Below are positions 56,096-64,000 of a stretch of 64,000 bases of DNA, piece after piece (positions within the stretch are counted from its first letter, which is position 1; every line of letters begins with the position of its first letter). Position numbers and translations under genes: made by a program. The notes beneath the pieces are model-generated. The model was not told where the DNA came from. It saw only the letters and a program-made list of their open reading frames with translations, and ran no database searches. Location of the stretch: positions 186,001 to 250,000 of the forward strand of contig NZ_FOCZ01000004.1 in the NCBI RefSeq assembly GCF_900110245.1. Direction: 5' to 3'. This DNA comes from Niastella yeongjuensis. GTDB taxonomy: Bacteria; Bacteroidota; Bacteroidia; Chitinophagales; Chitinophagaceae.

Positions 56096-57289
56096 ATGGA
56101 TAAGCAAGCATTTCTCAGGATGTTGGATAAGTACCAGGATGGCACCGCCAGTTCTGCGGAAAAAACATTGATAGAAGAATATTACCGCCGGCTGGAAAAG
56201 GCCGGCACCACTGAACTATCGACGGAAGAAGAGATCGCCCTAAGACAGGCGATGTATAAAAATATAACGGCCGGCATGGAAGAGCGGAACACAATGGTTG
56301 TTCCCTTCAGAAGAAAAAACCATGGCCTGGCAGCAGCGGCAGCGGTATTGTTGATAGCGATCGGCGCTGGTAGTTATTTCTGGTTATTTAAAGATCACGC
56401 AGCCCAACCCGGCAAAAGCGAAACAGCGAAGACCAAAGCGCATGACCTGCCTCCGGGAAAAGATGCTGCCACACTAACGCTGGCTGACGGACGCACCATC
56501 ATACTCGATTCTGCCAGCGGCACCATCTCCAAACAGGGTGGCGCAACCGTAATCAATTTGAACGGACAGGTTTCTTACGCCAAGGCAGGCGACAAAAACG
56601 AACAGGCACCCGTAGTATACAATACCATCACTACAGCAAGAGGGAATCAGTATCAGCTGATTCTGGCAGACGGTTCAAAAGTATGGTTGAACTCGGCCAG
56701 CTCCCTGCGCTTTCCCACCGCTTTCACAGGCAACAAGCGGGAAGTGGAACTGGATGGAGAAGGCTATTTTGAGATTGCTACCCTTCGGCTTCGCTCAGGG
56801 CAAAAAATGCCTTTTCATGTAAAAACCAACACCCAGGATATAGAAGTATTAGGCACGCACTTTAATGTGAATGCCTATAAAGATGAAGAAACGACAAAGA
56901 CGACGCTGTTAGAAGGGAAAGTGAAAGTGGGTAGAGGGCAGAAGGCAGAGGGCAAAGAGCAAGTCGTAATTCTTAAACCAGGTGAACAGTCCATCGTCTC
57001 CCTGTCATCCCAACAATCCCAACCCATCACAGTTCAGACAGCAGACATCGACCAGGTAATGGCCTGGAAGAATGGCTGGTTTGAGTTTGACAATACAGAT
57101 ATAAAAACCATTATGCGCCAAATAAGCCGCTGGTACGATGTTGACGTGCGTTATGAAGTAAAAACAAATAACGAAACATACGGCGGCCGTATAAGTCGTA
57201 ACCTAAATCTTTCCAACATTCTTAAGATGTTGGAGACTTATGGTGTTCATTATAGGCTGGAAAATAAAACATTGGTAGTAGTTAAATAA
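56096..57289 (+). CDS. FecR family protein with two repeat-derived insertions
   Basis: 397 aa from ATG 56096; an in-frame TTG at 56075 is a weaker start. Cytoplasmic N-terminus, one transmembrane helix (about 77-97) and a FecR domain with L-A-D-G-S-K-V-W-L-N-S-A-S-S-L-R-F-P and G-Y-F-E-I-A, then the DUF4974 tail (W-F-E-F-D-N-T-D-I-K-T-I-M-R-Q-I-S-R-W-Y-D-V-D-V). Two short stretches do not belong to the family: T-L-R-L-R-S-G-Q (about 230-237), encoded by the repeat at 56781-56801, and G-R-G-Q-K-A-E-G-K-E-Q (about 278-289), encoded by the repeat at 56929-56964. The frame stays open through both. It opens the FecR-SusC-SusD set; no ECF sigma gene precedes it on this strand. Confidence 0.9.
   Translation: MDKQAFLRMLDKYQDGTASSAEKTLIEEYYRRLEKAGTTELSTEEEIALRQAMYKNITAGMEERNTMVVPFRRKNHGLAAAAAVLLIAIGAGSYFWLFKDHAAQPGKSETAKTKAHDLPPGKDAATLTLADGRTIILDSASGTISKQGGATVINLNGQVSYAKAGDKNEQAPVVYNTITTARGNQYQLILADGSKVWLNSASSLRFPTAFTGNKREVELDGEGYFEIATLRLRSGQKMPFHVKTNTQDIEVLGTHFNVNAYKDEETTKTTLLEGKVKVGRGQKAEGKEQVVILKPGEQSIVSLSSQQSQPITVQTADIDQVMAWKNGWFEFDNTDIKTIMRQISRWYDVDVRYEVKTNNETYGGRISRNLNLSNILKMLETYGVHYRLENKTLVVVK
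56781..56801. repeat. Intragenic repeat cccttcggcttcgctcaggg
   Basis: A partly palindromic 20-21 bp sequence inside the FecR gene. It is translated as T-L-R-L-R-S-G-Q in place of the usual junction between the E-V-A strand and the next strand. Similar repeats are known in many Bacteroidota genomes. Confidence 0.7.
56929..56964. repeat. Intragenic GGCAGAGGGC repeat in FecR
   Basis: ggtagagggcagaaggcaga followed by gggcaaagagcaa lies in frame inside the FecR gene and matches the intergenic purine repeats at 53701, 55275 and 63894. Confidence 0.75.
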
Positions 57290-57625
57290 AAGAACTGATG
57301 TAGATACCCGGTCACTAAGGACGACGAACAAGCATTACAATTTGGCAGTAGGCAGAAGGTTGTGTGAATCCCGATTCATCGGGAGGGGTTGCAAGGGGTT
57401 TTAACAATTGAGAGAACAGTGCATCAATCAACAACTATCAGGCATATATACTGCAGTCATTGCACTTCCGGAAGCTTATTGCCAATTGTAGTTGCGAGCA
57501 GAGAACATTTGACAAGCTTTGTAAAAAAAATTGCCGCTTCGTGGCCAGACGAAACGGCGGTGTTCAGTAATAATAAACAAGACTGTTGAGGAATTATTTA
57601 TTCAATCACCAAACCAAACAAAGTT
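57290..57625. other. FecR-SusC intergenic region
   Basis: 336 bp: a short copy of the ggcagtaggcagaagg repeat (57343-57361), a cccgattcatcggg hairpin near 57368-57381, and a larger hairpin gccgcttcgt / acgaaacggc (57531-57558, one mismatch) that may act as attenuator or leader structure before the SusC start at 57626. No gene. Confidence 0.55.
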
Positions 57626-60600
57626 ATGCAAATAACTGCTATAATCCGTTTACGTAGATATACGAACGGGTTAATCTCCTGGTATGCCAGCCAGGAAATG
57701 CACAAACTGCTTAAGGTCATGAAGTTAACAACGTTGCTGTTATTCATTACATGCTTGCACGCAGTTGCCCATACCAGTGGGCAGACTGTAACCTTGTCGC
57801 TAAAGAACGTACCGGTACAAAAGGTGTTCAAGGCGGTATCGAGGCAAACAGGCGTGTCAATCGTGTACTGTGAAAACTTGTTTGAAGGGTTAGATCCCGT
57901 ATCCATAAACGTAAAGAACGCCTCTATAAAAGACGTGCTGCAACAGTGCCTCACCGGTGCTCCTTTCGACTATAATGTACAGGGGAATACGGTGGTGATC
58001 CGGAAACGTTCTGCCATAGAAATAAAAGGCGATCTCAATACCCCACCGCCCCTACCCGTGCCCATCAAAGGAAAGATTGTGAACGATAAAGGCGAACCCA
58101 TCTCCGGCGCCAACGTTCAGGTAAAAGGAACAAAAAAAGGTACCAGCACCAACGCTGAAGGAGAATTCACCATCGATGCCGACAAAGGCGATGTGCTCAT
58201 CATTACAAACATTGGCTATGCTACCCGGCAAATAACCCTGACCGATATAAAATCATTGAACATTACGCTTGCCGTAAACTCACAACAACTGGGAGAACTG
58301 GTTGTAACCGCCCTGGGTATTCAACGCCGCCAAAAAAGTTTGACCTACAGCACTACAAAAGTCAATAACGCCGAACTGACAACGGTAAAGAACATGAACC
58401 CCATCAACAGCCTGAATGGTAAAGTGGCGGGGTTACAGATCAACCCCAGCTCATCGGGTGCAGGTGGTTCTGTTCGGGTGATCCTGCGCGGACAAAAATC
58501 AACGCGTGAAAACCAGCCGTTATATGTAATTGACGGGGTACCGCTTACTAACTTCTCCACAGCACAACCCATTAACCTGTGGGGTGAAAGTGGTGGCGTG
58601 AACACACCAGGCCGCGATGCGGGCGATGTACTCAGTTCCCTGAACCCGGAAGATATTGAAAGCCTTACCGTGTTAAAAGGCGCCTCAGCGGCTGCCCTGT
58701 ACGGTAGCCAGGCGGCTAACGGGGTGATCATGATCACCACAAAAAAAGGCCGCGCCGGTATGGCCAAAGTCGACTTCTCTACCGCCCTCACGGTGGAACG
58801 CCCTATGTACACACCCGACCTGCAATACAGTTTCAACCAAACCAATAAAGACAATATTTACAGTTGGGGCCCTGCCGGTTCAAACCCCGATCATGTGAAG
58901 GACTTCTTTAAAACCGGTAAAACCTTTATCAATACCATTGCTTTCACCGCAGGTAATGAAAAAGCACAAACCTATTTCTCTTACTCCAATACCAACAACA
59001 CCGGTATTCTGCCTACTAACGAATTCAAACAACATACATTCAACTTTCGTCAAACATCCAAATTCTTTAACGATAAGCTGAACGTAGACGCGAATATCAT
59101 TTTCAGCACACAGAAAACAAACAACCGGCCTGCATCAGGTTTGTATTACAACCCGCTTACCGGTTTGTACCTGTTCCCCCGGGGGCTGAACTTCGACCAG
59201 TATAAGAACAATTATGAAAAATTCTCACCCGTCCGCATCATGAACCTGCAAAGCTGGTGGAATATAGATCCCGATAATAACGTGGGTGGTGCCGATAACC
59301 AGCAAAACCCATACTGGGTGTTGAACCGGGATGTAAACCTGGGTAAAAAAGACAACCTGTTTGCCTCGTTAACGCTGAAGTATCCCATTACCAAATGGTT
59401 GAACGTACAGGCCCGTGGCAGCCTGAACCGCAATTACGACAATTACGAATTGCGCGCCAATGCCTCTACACAGATCGTGCTGGCCGACTACAATGGCCGT
59501 TATACCTACGATCAACTGACCCGCACGTTGTTATATGGTGATGTAATTCTTTCGGGCAATGTTCCGGTTACCGACAAGATCGGATTCAACTTCAATGCCG
59601 GTACCAGCATCAACGATCAGAAACAAGACCGTACCTACATCGATTCAAAAGGCAGTGACCTGGCTTATGCCAATATATTCACCTTAGGCAACCTAAACCT
59701 GAACCCGGCCCTGATGGTACAACCAACCGGTTTGCGCCGCCAGGTTCAATCGATCTTTGCCACCGGTACATTCGATTATGACCAAAAGGTATATCTGGAT
59801 CTAACCGCGCGTAACGACTGGTCATCAACACTGGCTTACACGCCTAAAGCAAAAAGCGGTTACCCGTATTTCTCGGCCGGTATCAACACCATCATCAGTG
59901 AGCTGGTGCAAATGCCGCAATTCATCAACTATAGTAAAGTGCGCTTCTCATTTGCAAAAGTGGGTAACGACGTAGAGCCGTTCTCTACCAACCCTACCAA
60001 TACCATCAGATCGGGCAGTGTGCAAACAGTTCAGGAAAGTCCTTATATGGGTACTTACCTGAAACCGGAAGATGCCCGTTCTTTTGAAATAGGTACCGAG
60101 TGGAAATTCCTGAACAACCGGTTAAGCTTCGACTTTACCTGGTACCAGACCAATACCCGTAACCAGTATTTCGATTTCAGTGCACCAAGAGGCAGCGGCT
60201 TCGCCCGTTTCTTTGTAAATGCCGGTAACATCGAGAACAAGGGTATCGAGGCGGTAATAGGTTATGATGTGATGAGCAAAGGAAATGTAAAGTGGAACAC
60301 CAGTGTAAACTTTACCCGCAACCGCAACAAAATAATACAGTTGTTACCTGAGCTGGGCGGCACGTATGAGCTTACGCTGGCCGGGGTAAACAGCTATTCG
60401 CTCCGTATTCGCGAAGGCGGTTCTTATGGCGACATTTACGGCATGAAATTTCAACGGGCAGCCGATGGCTCCATTGTAGTGGATGATAAAGGAAAACCAC
60501 AATCGAGCGGCTTTGGTTTTGTGGGTAACCCCAACCCCAATTTCCTCGCCGGCTGGAACAACACCCTTGAGTATAAGAACTTTGTTATATCGGCGCTTAT

Positions 60601-61051
60601 TGATGGCCGCTTTGGAGGTAAAGTGATGAGCATTACCCAGGCGGTACTGGATGAGTACGGCGTATCGAAAGTAACAGCGGATGCCCGTAACAACGGCGGC
60701 GTTCACATTCCAGCTACCATGCTGAATGGTTCCAAATGGAGTGGCGCTATACCTGCAGAAGCTTTCTATACTACGGTAGGTGGTCGTGCAGGAATATCTG
60801 AATATTATATGTACGATGCCACCAACATCAGATTGCGTGAACTATCAGTGGGTTACAAACTGCCCTCAAAGTCAAGTATTATAAAGGATATGCGCCTTTC
60901 ACTGGTAGCACGCAATCTTTTCTTTATTAAAAAAGAAGCGCCTTACGATCCTGAGTTAAGCATGAGTACTGGTAACGGGTTACAGGGCATCGATGTGTTC
61001 TCCATGCCTTCTACCCGCAGCATGGGATTGAGTTTCCGATGCTCATTCTAG
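57626..61051 (+). CDS. SusC/RagA TonB-dependent transporter with STN domain
   Basis: 1141 aa. After an N-terminal extension and signal segment (L-T-T-L-L-L-F-I-T-C-L-H-A), an STN domain (about 52-128: V-P-V-Q-K-V-F-K-A-V-S-R-Q-T-G-V), a CarboxypepD_reg-like domain (about 147-225: G-K-I-V-N-D-K-G-E-P-I-S-G-A-N-V) and the plug with V-V-T-A-L-G-I, Q-P-L-Y-V-I-D-G-V-P and Y-G-S-Q-A-A-N-G-V-I-M-I-T-T-K-K-G. The barrel ends L-S-F-R-C-S-F. The STN domain couples it to the FecR protein encoded just upstream. Forms a transporter with the SusD-like lipoprotein at 61180. Glycan or peptide substrate unknown. Confidence 0.95.
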   Translation: MQITAIIRLRRYTNGLISWYASQEMHKLLKVMKLTTLLLFITCLHAVAHTSGQTVTLSLKNVPVQKVFKAVSRQTGVSIVYCENLFEGLDPVSINVKNASIKDVLQQCLTGAPFDYNVQGNTVVIRKRSAIEIKGDLNTPPPLPVPIKGKIVNDKGEPISGANVQVKGTKKGTSTNAEGEFTIDADKGDVLIITNIGYATRQITLTDIKSLNITLAVNSQQLGELVVTALGIQRRQKSLTYSTTKVNNAELTTVKNMNPINSLNGKVAGLQINPSSSGAGGSVRVILRGQKSTRENQPLYVIDGVPLTNFSTAQPINLWGESGGVNTPGRDAGDVLSSLNPEDIESLTVLKGASAAALYGSQAANGVIMITTKKGRAGMAKVDFSTALTVERPMYTPDLQYSFNQTNKDNIYSWGPAGSNPDHVKDFFKTGKTFINTIAFTAGNEKAQTYFSYSNTNNTGILPTNEFKQHTFNFRQTSKFFNDKLNVDANIIFSTQKTNNRPASGLYYNPLTGLYLFPRGLNFDQYKNNYEKFSPVRIMNLQSWWNIDPDNNVGGADNQQNPYWVLNRDVNLGKKDNLFASLTLKYPITKWLNVQARGSLNRNYDNYELRANASTQIVLADYNGRYTYDQLTRTLLYGDVILSGNVPVTDKIGFNFNAGTSINDQKQDRTYIDSKGSDLAYANIFTLGNLNLNPALMVQPTGLRRQVQSIFATGTFDYDQKVYLDLTARNDWSSTLAYTPKAKSGYPYFSAGINTIISELVQMPQFINYSKVRFSFAKVGNDVEPFSTNPTNTIRSGSVQTVQESPYMGTYLKPEDARSFEIGTEWKFLNNRLSFDFTWYQTNTRNQYFDFSAPRGSGFARFFVNAGNIENKGIEAVIGYDVMSKGNVKWNTSVNFTRNRNKIIQLLPELGGTYELTLAGVNSYSLRIREGGSYGDIYGMKFQRAADGSIVVDDKGKPQSSGFGFVGNPNPNFLAGWNNTLEYKNFVISALIDGRFGGKVMSITQAVLDEYGVSKVTADARNNGGVHIPATMLNGSKWSGAIPAEAFYTTVGGRAGISEYYMYDATNIRLRELSVGYKLPSKSSIIKDMRLSLVARNLFFIKKEAPYDPELSMSTGNGLQGIDVFSMPSTRSMGLSFRCSF

Positions 61052-61078
61052 TAAGGCTTTGTCATTGCTGAGTAAAGA

Positions 61079-61165
61079 AACAGTTACAAGTTACAGGTTA
61101 CAGGGAAAATCTGTTTCAAGAGCAAAAACCCTGAAACCTGCAACCTGGAACCTGAAACAACAAAC
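61079..61165. repeat. 'acctgcaacctggaacctgaaac' type repeats
   Basis: Between SusC and SusD: acaagttacaggttacagg, then several aacctg(c/g)aac variants. This family matches the tract at 46777-46818. Confidence 0.7.
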
Positions 61166-61179
61166 TTAAAAGCACAAAA

Positions 61180-62790
61180 ATGAACAACTTAAATAAATAT
61201 ATTCTTTCTATAGCAGCTGCAGCATCCCTTGCGGTAAGCGGTTGCACCAAAAACTTCGAGGACTTTAACAAGAATCCTTATGGTGCCAGCAACGATGACC
61301 TGTTGCCCGATTACGGACTGGTAGTAGGTCAGTTGAAAGAAGCGCAACGCTCCATCTATGTGTATCAGCCAGCCTGGGTTACCCAGCTACAGCAAAACCT
61401 GATGGGCGATGTATTCGGCGGTTACATGATGACACCTACCCCATTCAGCGGCAACAGCAACAACACCAACTACGACCTGGTCGATGGCTGGAACCTGTAT
61501 GCCCTGAACCCGGCATACAGCAGTCCGGAAGCCAGCGTAATGGCCCCGTTGTGGAATGTACAACAGATCACCAAAACAGCTGCGCCCGACCTGTATGCCA
61601 TGTCCAAGATATTGCAGGTAGAAGCTATGCACCGGGTGAGTGACATTTTCGGCCCCATCATGTACTCGAAGTACAAAATCCGGTCTGAAGATGGGGGTTA
61701 CGATTACGACTCTCAACAGGAAGCTTATAATAATTTCTTTAAAGACCTGAACGAAGCCATTACCATATTGACCCCGCTTCGCGCGAAGAAGTCTACGCCT
61801 ACTTTCACCAATGCCGACATGGTATATGGTGGCAGTTATGAAAAATGGCTACAGTTTGGCAATTCATTGCGTTTGCGCCTCGCCTTACGTATTGTGAAAG
61901 CGGATGCCGCCAAAGCAAAAACAGAAGGCGAAGCGGCGCTGGCTATTGCCGATGGTTTATTAAGCAAAGCCGATGACAATTTCAGTGTGAACATCGGCGC
62001 AACCATTCACCCGTTGAACACCATCAGCGGTGCCTGGGAGGATATTCGCATGGGCGCTCCCATGGAATCGATCCTTAAAGGATATAACGATCCCCGTCTG
62101 CCCAAATACTTTTTACCGGCTGAAGATTCGATGGTGCTTAAAGAGTTCAAAGGTATTCGCAATGGTATCGACATCGACGCCAAAACCCGTTACCAGAAAT
62201 ATTCAGGTCTTGTAACCCTTCCCAGTAAATTACAATTGATGACCGCCGCCGAAGCCTGGTTCCTGAAAGCGGAGGCCGCCGCCCGCGGATGGAATGGCGC
62301 CGGTAGTGCCAAAGACAATTATGAATCTGGCATCAGCACTTCATTTGATCAATACAATTTGAATGCAAATGCCACCTCCTATATCAACGACGCGGTGAGC
62401 ACCCCGGCACCTTATATTGATCCCAAGTCAGTTACTCCCGGTCAAAACGATGTGAAGGCCGGCGATCCCTGGCTGAGCACGATTACCATTAAATGGGATG
62501 ATGGTGATTCTTTTGAGAAGAAACTGGAAAGGATCATTACGCAGAAATGGATCTGTATATTCCCTGATGGACAGGAAGCCTGGAGCGAGTTCCGCAGAAC
62601 AGGTTATCCTAAACTGTTCCCGGTGGTGATCAACAACAGCGGTGGTAAGATCTCTACTACAGTGTTTGTCCGTCGTATCAACATACCACCCGATGAATAT
62701 TTAACCAATCCCAAAGGTGTGGAAAGGGCCCTCAAAACACTGAAGGGACCTGATAATGGCGGAACGAGATTGTGGTGGGATGTGCAGTAG
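61180..62790 (+). CDS. SusD-like outer membrane lipoprotein (SusD_2 type)
   Basis: 536 aa. Lipoprotein signal with A-V-S-G-C-T-K-N-F at residues 19-27, then F-E-D-F-N-K-N-P-Y-G-A, which is typical of the SusD/RagB-2 family. Tetratricopeptide-like helical pattern throughout (W-L-Q-F-G-N-S-L-R-L-R-L-A-L-R, and M-T-A-A-E-A-W-F-L-K-A-E-A-A-A-R-G-W). The late E-K-I/L-E-R-I-I-T-Q-K-W-I-C-I-F-P-D-G-Q-E-A-W-S-E-F-R-R-T-G-Y-P is diagnostic. Captures substrate on the cell surface for the SusC partner. The gap to SusC is 128 bp and is filled by short repeats. Confidence 0.93.
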   Translation: MNNLNKYILSIAAAASLAVSGCTKNFEDFNKNPYGASNDDLLPDYGLVVGQLKEAQRSIYVYQPAWVTQLQQNLMGDVFGGYMMTPTPFSGNSNNTNYDLVDGWNLYALNPAYSSPEASVMAPLWNVQQITKTAAPDLYAMSKILQVEAMHRVSDIFGPIMYSKYKIRSEDGGYDYDSQQEAYNNFFKDLNEAITILTPLRAKKSTPTFTNADMVYGGSYEKWLQFGNSLRLRLALRIVKADAAKAKTEGEAALAIADGLLSKADDNFSVNIGATIHPLNTISGAWEDIRMGAPMESILKGYNDPRLPKYFLPAEDSMVLKEFKGIRNGIDIDAKTRYQKYSGLVTLPSKLQLMTAAEAWFLKAEAAARGWNGAGSAKDNYESGISTSFDQYNLNANATSYINDAVSTPAPYIDPKSVTPGQNDVKAGDPWLSTITIKWDDGDSFEKKLERIITQKWICIFPDGQEAWSEFRRTGYPKLFPVVINNSGGKISTTVFVRRINIPPDEYLTNPKGVERALKTLKGPDNGGTRLWWDVQ

Positions 62791-63153
62791 GGTTGATAGA
62801 GTAGACAGGGTTAACAAGTTGACAGGTTAATATTTCAGCTGGCCTTGTTTGTTGAAGCCTGGCGGGTGTTCAGCAGACGGGTTAAAGAAAAATAGTAGTA
62901 AAATTTTGAGCGATAGCAACACTCCGGCGGTTGAGAACATTGCAACCTATCGATCGCCAGGAGTAAAACGGACGAAAAGACCTTAAGGGGAGTTCTTTTT
63001 TGTCCATCTGCAGATTTCTATTGAACCTCCCGTATACAACAACGGGAAGAAGCTTCTGTGAAAGCCGGGTGCAAAAGAATAAAAGGGTTTGAAGAAGGTC
63101 TCTCTTATTCGATGCTGATGTCTATCCCCGGCTTCCCTGAAGCAAAGAGTTAA

Positions 63154-63189
63154 GGAGTAAAAGAGTTTGAAGAAGGTCTCTTTTACTCC
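63154..63189 (+). terminator. Hairpin ggagtaaaagag / ctcttttactcc
   Basis: Perfect 12-bp arms (63154-63165 and 63178-63189), loop tttgaagaaggt, followed by a T-rich tract (ctttctcttttt). A weaker relative with the same loop lies at 63077-63112. They probably end transcription of the FecR-SusCD set. Confidence 0.65.
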
Positions 63190-63290
63190 TTTCTCTTTTT
63201 AAATGACCTACATATCCGCAACACTTATACAAAATAGTTAATATAAATATCTTTTTGGCAGTTTTCTGTTCTGAACACTACCACGTAGGT

Positions 63291-63298
63291 TAATTTTG
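63291..63298 (+). promoter_or_regulatory. Candidate -7 box for the ECF sigma gene
   Basis: taattttg matches TAnnTTTG, 20 bp before the GTG start at 63319. No TTG sits at the usual -33 position, so it may depend on an alternative sigma factor, possibly its own product. Confidence 0.4.
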
Positions 63299-63318
63299 TC
63301 TTAACTTTCGGGTAATAC

Positions 63319-63894
63319 GTGCAACATTATCCTACGCATACTGACAATGAGTTACTGAGAATGCTCTCTCAAAACGATGAGTTTGCCTTTGCCGAAATAT
63401 ACAATCGGTATTGGAAGCATTTGTATTTTTCAGCCCACAATATACTACAGGTAAAAGCCACCGCACAGGATGCCGTACAGGAAGTATTCATTGCCTTATG
63501 GAAACGCAGGAACGACATTCAGATAGAAGCATTACAACCGTATTTGCACCAGGCTGTACGCTTCCAGGTTTTTAAAGCCATCAGGGCCGAAAAAACCGAC
63601 CAGGATTTCTTTAACCGACTGGCCCTCATCACCCGGGATATCTTGTTTGAAGATCCCGTACTGTTCAAGGAACTGGAAACCTTATACCAGCAATTGATAA
63701 ACGCCTTATCACCCGATGAACAGGAGATTTTCCGCCTGCACCGCGACAGCGGCCTCACCTATAAACAGATCGCCGAACAAAAGAACATTTCCGTTAAAAC
63801 AGTAGAGAAGAAAATGAGCCGGTCGCTGCGGGAGTTGCGTTTTGGACTGGATGATGCCATGATGGTAATCACTACGATTTATTTGTTGAAGTAG
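63319..63894 (+). CDS. ECF RNA polymerase sigma factor
   Basis: 191 aa starting at GTG 63319. Region 2 is F-A-F-A-E-I-Y-N-R-Y-W-K-H-L-Y (about 24-38) with A-Q-D-A-V-Q-E-V-F-I-A-L-W-K-R-R-N; region 4 is S-P-D-E-Q-E-I-F-R-L-H-R-D-S-G-L-T-Y-K-Q-I-A-E-Q-K-N-I-S-V-K-T-V-E-K-K-M. Its FecR partner is expected just outside the right edge. It does not precede the FecR gene at 56096 but follows that locus on the same strand. Confidence 0.93.
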   Translation: MQHYPTHTDNELLRMLSQNDEFAFAEIYNRYWKHLYFSAHNILQVKATAQDAVQEVFIALWKRRNDIQIEALQPYLHQAVRFQVFKAIRAEKTDQDFFNRLALITRDILFEDPVLFKELETLYQQLINALSPDEQEIFRLHRDSGLTYKQIAEQKNISVKTVEKKMSRSLRELRFGLDDAMMVITTIYLLK

Positions 63895-63970
63895 GGAGAA
63901 GGGCAGAAGGCAGAGGGCAGAGGGCAGAGAGAAAAGGCAGTAGGCAGTGGTGAAAGGCAATGGGCAATGG
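63894..63970. repeat. GGCAGT/AGAGGGC repeat, right edge
   Basis: gggcagaaggcagagggcag and ggcagtaggcagtgg units begin at the stop codon of the sigma gene and run to about 63970. Confidence 0.8.
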
Positions 63971-64000
63971 CTGTGACGCGGCAACTTAAAACCTACGAAC

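Larger units (their letters stand above)
62791..63318. other. Intergenic region with duplicated hairpin
   Basis: 528 bp between SusD and the ECF sigma gene. It holds two related hairpins (63077-63112 and 63154-63189) and the candidate -7 box of the sigma gene at 63291-63298. No gene is visible. Confidence 0.6.

Overview
This 64 kb window reads as chromosomal DNA of a free-living Bacteroidota, most likely Chitinophagaceae (Chitinophaga/Niastella-like); that placement is inference. The support is two SusC/SusD pairs, FecR/ECF-sigma regulation of TonB-dependent receptors, Bacteroidota-type -7 boxes (TAnnTTTG), signal peptides ending in A-Q, an imuA-imuB-dnaE2 cassette and large secreted RHS proteins with a DUF6443-like start. 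I saw no tRNA, rRNA, CRISPR array, intact insertion sequence or prophage.

Layout. 1-9 kb: 3'-truncated rtcB-like gene, a secreted SH3-like protein, a broken AraC regulator fragment followed by an intact AraC-SDR pair, a thioredoxin/peroxiredoxin pair, an unknown protein, DinB, a beta-propeller lipoprotein and a second SDR. 9.2-14 kb is an AT-rich accessory stretch: short unknown genes, a sulfatase joined out of frame to the tail of a DUF1254/DUF1214 gene (a deletion scar), a frameshifted DUF6438-like gene, and four copies of a degenerate ~28-bp tRNA-3'-end-like repeat lying between genes. 14-18.7 kb: SusCD pair 1 (minus strand) behind two minus-strand terminators. 19.8-25.2 kb: the imuA-imuB-dnaE2 mutagenesis operon with a perfect 7+5+7 palindrome upstream and a terminator at its end.

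25.3-36.1 kb (minus strand) is the most striking block: an apparent operon of a coiled-coil tail-fibre-like protein, a 1329-aa RHS/YD-repeat-like secreted protein with a Cys-rich tail, a small periplasmic protein, a 1490-aa RHS protein with a variable C-terminus ending in a glycine zipper, a translationally coupled 168-aa probable immunity protein, and a frameshifted stand-alone EF-Tu domain-III-like protein. It looks like a polymorphic-toxin type module. Upstream lies a 1.1 kb gene-free tract with degenerate 'cagcntccataaatcg' repeats.

37-50 kb (minus strand): methyltransferase, small unknown protein, PQQ-type sugar dehydrogenase, GH63-like glucosidase, then two paralogous TonB receptors, one with and one without an STN domain, flanking FecR and a GNAT acetyltransferase. 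50-53.5 kb: an ArsR-SRPBCC-YdeI-DoxX-DUF4256 operon with a readable promoter overlapped by two operators, then an ECF sigma gene. 53.9-55.3 kb: MoaD-like plus BNR-repeat protein. 56-64 kb: FecR-SusC-SusD set 2 (the FecR gene has been invaded by two genome repeats), a hairpin-rich gap, and another ECF sigma gene. Purine-rich GGCAGT/AGAGGGC repeats and 'gttaac/acctgtaac' tandem arrays occupy many intergenic gaps from 46 kb onwards.
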